DNA of 18,902 nucleotides from assembly GCA_964476835.1 (NCBI GenBank), contig CAYZCE010000028.1, forward strand, positions 1 to 18,902, in the 5' to 3' direction. Source of the stretch: PALSA-926 sp964476835. Its GTDB lineage: Bacteria; Pseudomonadota; Alphaproteobacteria; Micavibrionales; UBA2020. Positions 14,801-18,902 of the stretch are shown here, in pieces. The notes beneath the pieces are model-generated. The model saw only the letters and a program-made list of their open reading frames with translations, searched no databases and was not told where the DNA came from. Position 1 is the stretch's first letter, and each line of letters starts with the position of its first letter. Made by a program: the position numbers and the translations under genes.

Positions 14801-15289
14801 TTATTTTTTCATGTGAAGCTTGAACTTCGTGTCGGTGTCGCGGTCAAAAGCGCGGCGTTGGGCTTCTTCCTGCATTTTTTTCTCAGGCGTGTGCTTGATG
14901 GCGGGTGCGCCGGCGCTGACGTCGTCGTGCTGGGCGGGGGCGATCCTTTCCAACGGCAGACCCAATTGCTGCGCGACTTCGGTGTCGAGGTCGACGGGCA
15001 TCAGGAACGTCTGGTTGCGGGGCAGGCGAGGGTCGGTGATGACTTTGCCGATAAGGACATAAGTATCGGCGTTATCGGGGCGCACCAGCGTGTCGGAAGC
15101 GACGCCGCCCGGGGTGCCGTCGCTGAGCATCGTGCCGAAATAGTTGACGGTGAATTTCTCTGTCTGGGTTTCGCCTAGCTTGTAGGCGATAGAGTTGTAT
15201 TCGGCGCCGCGTGATCGGGAATAGAAGCAGAACACGCCGGACAACTGGAAGGTCGTGTCGCCGGCTTGCTTTTCAGTGAATTTGGTCAT
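14801..15289 (-). CDS. Unknown 162-aa cytoplasmic protein
   Basis: I do not recognise this protein. It has no signal peptide or membrane segment. The N-terminal ~120 residues look like a folded, partly beta-rich domain (TTFQLSGVFCFYSRSRGAEYNSIAYKLG, KFTVNYFGTMLSDG, DTYVLIGKVITDPRLPRNQTFLMPVDLDTEVAQQLGLPLERI). Residues ~125-162 are charged and low in hydrophobics (HTPEKKMQEEAQRRAFDRDTDTKFKLHMKK), probably a helical tail. The ATG at 15289 is preceded by AAGGGAG, 10 nt away; this site is part of a hairpin (15302-15334). It lies 57 nt downstream of the glutamine amidotransferase gene on the same strand and may be the last gene of that operon, ended by the inverted repeat at 14729-14774. Confidence 0.78.
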   Translation of the reverse strand: MTKFTEKQAGDTTFQLSGVFCFYSRSRGAEYNSIAYKLGETQTEKFTVNYFGTMLSDGTPGGVASDTLVRPDNADTYVLIGKVITDPRLPRNQTFLMPVDLDTEVAQQLGLPLERIAPAQHDDVSAGAPAIKHTPEKKMQEEAQRRAFDRDTDTKFKLHMKK

Positions 15290-15301
15290 TGTGGAAGGGC
15301 T

Positions 15302-15334
15302 CCCTTGATGTTCAACTTATGTTAACATCAAGGG
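15302..15334 (-). promoter_or_regulatory. Hairpin occluding the ribosome-binding site of the 162-aa gene
   Basis: In the minus-strand transcript CCCUUGAUGUU pairs perfectly with AACAUCAAGGG (11 bp), with three further pairs across an AUAA loop after one bulged base. The right arm contains the AAGGG of the Shine-Dalgarno AAGGGAG. The SD can alternatively pair with the CCCUU just downstream of it. A regulatory role is an inference from this geometry; the structure could also be a weak intercistronic terminator or processing site. Confidence 0.45.
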
Positions 15335-15346
15335 GTTAACTTTCAG

Positions 15347-16087
15347 TTAGCGGCCTGCATGCAGGATGCTTCCGAAGGATTCCAGCAGGATGCGGTCGGC
15401 TTCGTTGAGCCAATAGTCGCCCTCGGGGTGCCATTGAGTGCCGAGGATGAAACGCTTGCCCGGTATGGAGACTGCTTCGACCAGCCCGTCTTCCGCGACC
15501 GCCTCGACGAAGAGGCCGTCGGCCAGCCGGTCGACGCCTTGGTTGTGGATCGAGTTGACGGTGAAGCTCGCGGGCAGTTTCAGCTTTTCAAAGATGCCAC
15601 CCTTGCGCACGTCGACCTTGTGGGTCTGGTGCTCGTACTTTTCCTTGAAGGGGAGGTCCTTCGGGCGGTGGTCGTGCTTGCCGGGCTGCTTGTGCACGAA
15701 TTGGTGCAGCGAGCCGCCGAGCGCCACGTTCATCTCCTGGAAGCCGCGGCACACGGCGAAGAGGGGCATGTCCATCGCGATTGCGTCGCGGATGAGCGGC
15801 AGCGTGGTCGCGTCGCGCGCGGTGTCGAGCAGGTCTTCATCGAATTCGCGCGTGCCGCTGTAATGGTCGGGGCAGACGTTGGAAGCGGCGCCCGTCAGCA
15901 GCACGCCGTCGATGCGCCCTGCGAGGCTGTCGAGCCTAAAGCCGTCGCCCGTCGCGGGGATCAGCAGCGGCACGCACTTCACCACCTTGACCAGCGCGCG
16001 CACATAGGTCTGGCGCACGAAATGCACGCGAGAACCCTGATACTCCATCATGTTGCAGGGAACGGCGACGATGGGAAGCTGTTTCAT
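15347..16087 (-). CDS. Class-I glutamine amidotransferase-like hydrolase (PuuD / peptidase C26 family)
   Basis: A 246-aa protein of the gamma-glutamyl-GABA hydrolase family, which hydrolyse gamma-glutamyl amides in polyamine or related catabolism. The triad is visible: Cys113 in LFAVCRGFQEMNVALGGSLHQ, and His220 and Glu222 in ILGTQWHPEG. Family features VAVPCN at the N-terminus, GVLLTGAASNVCPDHY and NSIHNQGVDRL are also present. I start at 16087 (MKQLPIVAVP), where the ATG overlaps the cupin stop (ATGA); the longer open frame upstream is antisense to nothing useful and reads through the cupin gene. The exact substrate is not determined; the family includes PuuD and several uncharacterised gamma-glutamyl hydrolases. 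Confidence 0.9.
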   Translation of the reverse strand: MKQLPIVAVPCNMMEYQGSRVHFVRQTYVRALVKVVKCVPLLIPATGDGFRLDSLAGRIDGVLLTGAASNVCPDHYSGTREFDEDLLDTARDATTLPLIRDAIAMDMPLFAVCRGFQEMNVALGGSLHQFVHKQPGKHDHRPKDLPFKEKYEHQTHKVDVRKGGIFEKLKLPASFTVNSIHNQGVDRLADGLFVEAVAEDGLVEAVSIPGKRFILGTQWHPEGDYWLNEADRILLESFGSILHAGR

Positions 16088-16440
16088 GACACCTTCTCGT
16101 AGATCACGAAATGCTTGCGGATATGCGTCAGCGGCTCCCAGATGCCGGAGAAGCCCGAGGGGATGAAGAAGCTGTCGGGCGCCTTGTATTCGATCACCGT
16201 GCCGTCGTCGTGTGTCAGGCGCAGGTGGCCTTCCATCAGCGTGATGAATTCGTCTTCGCTGTAGGTCGTCGTCCATTTGCCCGCCGTGCATTCATAGACG
16301 CCCGCGCAGAGGTCGCCGGACTTGCTGGTGTAGAGGATTTTGATCGCGGACTTCGGTTTTCCGGCGAGAACTTTTTCGGCCGGAATATCCGTCCACTCTG
16401 CGTCCTTGAAGGGCTCGGTCGGAAAAGGGAAGCTGTGCAT
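16084..16440 (-). CDS. Cupin-domain protein (DUF861/Cupin_3-like)
   Basis: A 118-aa single-domain cupin. I start at the ATG at 16440 (MHSFPFPTEPFKDAEW) because GAGG lies 7-8 nt upstream and the previous gene ends at 16449; the longer frame overlaps the diesterase gene. The cupin core reads KWTTTYSEDEFITLMEGHLRLTHDDGTVIEYKAPDSFFIPSGFSGIWEP, matching the Cupin_3 pattern with Glu in the first motif and FIPSGFSGIWE in the second. Such proteins are seen with ureide or amino-acid catabolism enzymes, but the sequence alone does not fix a substrate. Its stop overlaps the start of the downstream amidotransferase gene by ATGA, so the two products are likely made together. Confidence 0.88.
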   Translation of the reverse strand: MHSFPFPTEPFKDAEWTDIPAEKVLAGKPKSAIKILYTSKSGDLCAGVYECTAGKWTTTYSEDEFITLMEGHLRLTHDDGTVIEYKAPDSFFIPSGFSGIWEPLTHIRKHFVIYEKVS

Positions 16441-16448
16441 GGGCGGCC

Positions 16449-17198
16449 TCAATGAAATTGTTCGATGGCTTCGCGGATGACATCGGGGCAGTCGGAGAAC
16501 ACGCTCGCGATGCCCCAGTCCATCAGCTCGACCGCCTTGTGCGGATCGTTGATGGTGTAGGCGAGCAGGGGCTTGCGGTACTCCAGATATTCGTCGATCT
16601 GGTCGCGTGTCGAGGCGTTGCCGTCGATGTTGATCGTGTGCACGCCAAGGTGCTCGGCGACCTCTTGCCACTCCTTGAAGTAGTCGTCGATCAGCAGGCC
16701 GCGCGGCCAGTCGCCCATGGTGTCCACCGCGGTCTCGAGGCTGACGTGGCTGAAGCTGGAGATCAGCGGCGGCGGCGCGTCATCGGGCCAGATGCGCGTG
16801 GCGATGTCGAGCGCGATCTCGGCGGTCTCCACCTCGCGCCCAGGGCAGGGCTTGATCTCGAGGTTGAGGCCGAGGTTGAGGTCGATGATGAGGTTGAGCG
16901 CTTCTTCCAGCGTCGGCACGCGCTCGTTCAAAAAGCTCTCGGCGAACCACGAGCCGGCGTCGAGCTCGCGGATGTCCTTGAAGTCGGTGTCGGCGACAAG
17001 GCCCGAGCCGCTGGTGGTGCGGTTCAATTCTTCGTCATGAAAGACGACGGCGATGCCGTCCTTGGTCAGCTTGGCATCCAGCTCCACCCACTCGATGCCG
17101 AGGTCGGCGGCGGCGTGGAACGAGGCCAGCGTATTCTCCGGCGCATAAGCGCGCGCGCCGCGATGGCCGATGACTTTGGGAATGATGAGTTTGGACAT
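16449..17198 (-). CDS. ugpQ: Glycerophosphodiester phosphodiesterase, cytosolic UgpQ type
   Basis: A 249-aa TIM-barrel enzyme that hydrolyses glycerophosphodiesters to glycerol-3-phosphate and an alcohol. I start at 17198 (MSKLIIPKVIGHRGARAYAP), where AAGAAGGG stands 5-6 nt upstream; the frame is open further upstream but adds only unrelated sequence. Conserved residues: His12-Arg13, Glu21 in APENT, Glu39 and Asp41 in VELDAKLTKDG, His54 in VVFHDEELNRTT, and Glu114-x-Lys116 in NLEIKPCPGRE. PRGLLIDDYFKEWQEVAEHLGVHTIN and INDPHKAVELMDWGIASVFSDCPDVI closely resemble E. coli UgpQ. No signal peptide, so it is cytosolic. It heads a probable operon with the cupin (8-nt gap), the amidotransferase and the 162-aa protein. 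Confidence 0.93.
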   Translation of the reverse strand: MSKLIIPKVIGHRGARAYAPENTLASFHAAADLGIEWVELDAKLTKDGIAVVFHDEELNRTTSGSGLVADTDFKDIRELDAGSWFAESFLNERVPTLEEALNLIIDLNLGLNLEIKPCPGREVETAEIALDIATRIWPDDAPPPLISSFSHVSLETAVDTMGDWPRGLLIDDYFKEWQEVAEHLGVHTINIDGNASTRDQIDEYLEYRKPLLAYTINDPHKAVELMDWGIASVFSDCPDVIREAIEQFH

Positions 17199-17293
17199 GG
17201 ACCCTTCTTTCACTGGAAGGCTAATGCTTTCAGCTGTCCGCGACAAGAAAAAAGGGCGTCCGGTTTGCAATAGAGGGATTTTGTCGCGGCTGT

Positions 17294-17308
17294 TGAAATT
17301 GATTTTCA
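17294..17308. promoter_or_regulatory. 7-1-7 inverted repeat, possible operator
   Basis: TGAAATT-G-ATTTTCA is a 7-1-7 quasi-palindrome with one mismatched pair. Its layout resembles Fur-family boxes, though it is not a strict match to a known alphaproteobacterial consensus. It lies about 48 nt upstream of the -35 candidate of the diesterase operon. Confidence 0.25.
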
Positions 17309-17532
17309 ATTGCAGGTCCGCGCAAGCAGGCTCGATGGCTGGATATGTGCGCGCAGTCGTTGATATTTTATTTAGGGGATGGTGTTGATTTTCTTACGGC
17401 GCATGTCCCCTTTTCTTCCTTCTTGAATGCGAGGGCATCGGGCCTCTTGTGTTTGCCCGGTTGTGACCGCGCAGAGCGAATACCTTATTTTGTACGGCAG
17501 AGAGTTATTTCTTTAAAATGCCGGGAATATTA

Positions 17533-17561
17533 TTGACATAATATATAGATTCGCGTATTAT
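17533..17561 (+). promoter_or_regulatory. Near-consensus sigma-70 promoter of the orphan gene
   Basis: A perfect -35 TTGACA (17533-17538), an ideal 17-nt spacer and TATTAT (17556-17561, 5/6 match) are followed by an AT-rich leader and a strong ribosome-binding site AGGGGGA (17579-17585) before the ATG at 17591. It is the best promoter in the window. Confidence 0.8.
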
Positions 17562-17590
17562 TTATTTACATATTAAATAGGGGGAAGCAT

Positions 17591-18265
17591 ATGGCTGAAA
17601 ATAATAAGAAAAAGAGCGGCTGGAACCGATTTTTAGACATTTTGCTTAGAAGGGCGCAGGAAGCAGCTCCCCCAGCCTCGACGTCTGTTGAGCAGGAGCC
17701 GCCGTCAGCTGAAGTGGAAGAAGCTGCCGCCTCGACCTGGACGCGGGTTGAGCCGCCAGCAACTGAAGTGGAAGACGCCGCCGCCGCAACCGCGATACCG
17801 GTTGAGCAGGGGCCGCCGCCGTTTGAAGTAAAGAAGATGAATGTTGCCGATGTTCAAAAGATGCTTGCGGAGGGAAAATCGGCGGAGTTGCTTGAGTATA
17901 GCAATCAACTTATCACGGAGAAGTGGAATGGGGAGTTTTTTGTCGAAGATGGCGACAAGCAACTGTCGAGCTTCAATTCCTATACAACGACAAACAACTT
18001 TTTTAAGACGATGAGCATAAAGCAGTCGTTCAATTTGGGCAGTGGCGCTATGGTTGCCCTCTTCGAAGCGCACGCTTCCTACCCTGAAGGCACTCTTGTG
18101 CGGCGTCAGGAAAAGAACCGCGCTATGCTGGCTGTTGTTATCGCCAGCGAGCCTATGGGTACGCGTGGCTCAACCGGCTTTTGCGTTCCTTATGCGTATG
18201 ATGGCGGCGTGGGCAAAAACGGAGAATCCAAGCCCAACCCTAATCGCGGCTTTAGCTTCGTATAG
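17591..18265 (+). CDS. Unknown 224-aa protein with Pro/Glu/Ala repeat linker
   Basis: I do not recognise this protein. Residues 1-22 are basic with a short amphipathic stretch (KKKSGWNRFLDILLRRAQ), not a clear signal peptide. Residues ~32-82 hold three imperfect repeats of the pattern VEQxPPxxEVExAAA, a flexible acidic proline-rich linker. Residues ~83-224 look like a folded domain: VADVQKMLAEGKSAELLEYSNQLI (helical), KWNGEFFVEDGDKQLSSFNSY, MSIKQSFNLGSGAMVALFEAH, YPEGTLVRRQEKNRAMLAVVIASEP and a Gly-rich C-terminus. A single Cys (198) is present. The gene is AT-richer than its neighbours, has its own near-consensus promoter and a strong terminator 13 nt downstream, and is not in an operon. These features suggest an independently acquired, highly transcribed unit. 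Confidence 0.75.
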   Translation: MAENNKKKSGWNRFLDILLRRAQEAAPPASTSVEQEPPSAEVEEAAASTWTRVEPPATEVEDAAAATAIPVEQGPPPFEVKKMNVADVQKMLAEGKSAELLEYSNQLITEKWNGEFFVEDGDKQLSSFNSYTTTNNFFKTMSIKQSFNLGSGAMVALFEAHASYPEGTLVRRQEKNRAMLAVVIASEPMGTRGSTGFCVPYAYDGGVGKNGESKPNPNRGFSFV

Positions 18266-18277
18266 TCTACTGCAAAG

Positions 18278-18313
18278 AAAAAGCGCCCGACCTTGCGGTC
18301 GGGCGCTTTTTTT
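18278..18313. terminator. Bidirectional rho-independent terminator
   Basis: A perfect 10-bp GC-rich stem, GCGCCCGACC (18283-18292) with GGTCGGGCGC (18297-18306), encloses a TTGC loop. It is flanked by five A on the left and seven T on the right, so it can stop transcription both from the orphan plus-strand gene and from minus-strand pnp. Confidence 0.95.
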
Positions 18314-18328
18314 GTGGCTCGAGAAAGC

Positions 18329-18902
18329 TTAGACAGCTTCCTTTTGCTCGGTTTGCAGGGCCTTGATCGAGAGCTTGATCTTGCCCTTTTCGTCGAGGCC
18401 GATGCACTTGACCCTCACGACGTCGCCTTCCTTGACCACGTCGGAGACTTGCTTGACGCGCTGCGTCGAGAGTTCCGAGATGTGCACGAGGCCGTCGACC
18501 TTGGGCATGATGTTCACGAAAGCGCCGAACTCCATGATCTTGACGACCTTGCCTTCGTAGATCGCGCCGACTTCCGGAGAAGCTGTGAGGCCCTTGATCC
18601 AATCGAGTGCCTTCTTGATCGATTCAGCGCTGACGGCGGCGACCTTGACGGTGCCGTCGTCTTCGATGTCGATCTTGGCGCCCGTCTGTGCGACGATTTC
18701 GCGGATGACGGAACCGCCGGAGCCGATGACGTCGCGGATCTTGTCCTTGGGGATCGTGATCGTGACGATCTGCGGCGCGTTGGCATTCAGGCTGTCGCGC
18801 GAGGACGTCAGCGCCTTGGCCATTTCGCCGAGGATGTGCATGCGGCCTTCTTGCGCCTGGCCGAGAGCGATCTTCATGATCTCTTCGGTGATCGAGGTGA
18901 TC
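18329..18902 (-). CDS. pnp: Polyribonucleotide nucleotidyltransferase, C-terminal part (cut by window edge)
   Basis: The last ~191 codons of PNPase, the phosphorolytic 3'-5' exoribonuclease of the degradosome. The open frame continues to the window edge, so an internal Met is not the start. Visible in order: the end of the catalytic core (ITSITEEIMKIALGQAQEGRMHILGEMAKAL), the KH domain (PQIVTITIPKDKIRDVIGSGGSVIREIVAQTGAKIDIEDDG, with the GSGG loop), and the S1 domain (GAIYEGKVVKIMEFGAFVNI, VDGLVHISELS, VVRVKCIGLDEKGKIKLSIKAL). The protein ends only about 8 residues after S1, so it lacks the longer C-terminal tail of E. coli PNPase. The terminator at 18278-18313 follows 15 nt downstream. Confidence 0.97.
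   Translation of the reverse strand, partial: ITSITEEIMKIALGQAQEGRMHILGEMAKALTSSRDSLNANAPQIVTITIPKDKIRDVIGSGGSVIREIVAQTGAKIDIEDDGTVKVAAVSAESIKKALDWIKGLTASPEVGAIYEGKVVKIMEFGAFVNIMPKVDGLVHISELSTQRVKQVSDVVKEGDVVRVKCIGLDEKGKIKLSIKALQTEQKEAV

Larger units (their letters stand above)
17199..17590. other. 392-nt divergent intergenic region
   Basis: No gene is supported here; short open frames lack ribosome-binding sites. Next to the diesterase gene, minus-strand TTGTCG (17246-17241), 17 nt and TAGCCT (17223-17218) are a weak promoter candidate. A quasi-palindrome TGAAATT-G-ATTTTCA lies at 17294-17308. The right third is AT-rich and contains the strong plus-strand promoter at 17533-17561. Confidence 0.6.

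Noticed and set aside
16088..16291. N-terminal extension of the amidotransferase open frame
   Set aside because: It lies within the cupin gene and has no similarity to the family; the ATG in the ATGA overlap gives the expected N-terminus.
17170..17536. Two short plus-strand open frames (17170-17388 and 17345-17536)
   Set aside because: No ribosome-binding site, no recognisable protein features, and they overlap the diesterase promoter region and the AT-rich promoter of the orphan gene.
17684..17836. Repeat units in the orphan gene as a CRISPR or minisatellite array
   Set aside because: The three units are in frame, diverged and encode a Pro/Glu linker; no constant repeat with variable spacers is present.

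Overview
The window is a compact, GC-rich bacterial chromosome segment, most likely from an alphaproteobacterium. The best evidence is an isocitrate dehydrogenase of the long (about 480 aa) alphaproteobacterial/rickettsial type with a C-terminal extension. The uvrC-pgsA pair and the cell-envelope genes fit a Gram-negative. Genus cannot be told from this sequence. Genes are tightly packed: several pairs overlap by ATGA (nhaA/icd, deoA/DMT transporter, L,D-transpeptidase/MltB-like, cupin/glutamine amidotransferase), and convergent genes almost touch (folD/icd, duplicated module/pgsA, OMP/transglycosylase).

Layout. 1-1318 (minus): cytosolic cyclophilin, then periplasmic cyclophilin, then etfB (cut by the window edge), as one probable operon. 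1319-1517: intergenic with an 80-nt dispersed-type palindromic repeat. 1518-2702 (plus): YggT-family membrane protein and folD. 2709-5059 (minus): nhaA (unusually short) coupled to icd. 5132-7347 (plus): deoA coupled to a DMT-family transporter. 7454-8861 (plus): an unrecognised four-gene cassette in which a small membrane-hairpin protein followed by a ~110-aa soluble protein occurs twice; the two soluble proteins are clear tandem paralogues. 8858-11299 (minus): uvrC then pgsA. 11356-11440 (minus): tRNA-Leu(UAA). 11551-12189 (plus): outer-membrane beta-barrel protein. 12190-14591 (minus): YcbB-like L,D-transpeptidase coupled to an MltB-like lytic transglycosylase, a peptidoglycan-remodelling pair. 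14801-17198 (minus): glycerophosphodiesterase, cupin, class-I glutamine amidotransferase and a small unknown protein, probably one operon. 17591-18265 (plus): an orphan gene of unknown function with a near-consensus promoter and a strong terminator. 18329 to the edge (minus): C-terminal part of pnp.

Most of the window is housekeeping: folate one-carbon metabolism, TCA cycle, nucleoside salvage, DNA repair, phospholipid synthesis, RNA decay, wall remodelling. The parts I cannot explain from known families are the duplicated two-gene module (7454-8861), the orphan gene (17591-18265) and the 162-aa protein at 14801-15289, whose ribosome-binding site lies in a hairpin. No CRISPR array, insertion sequence, prophage or recognisable defence system is visible.
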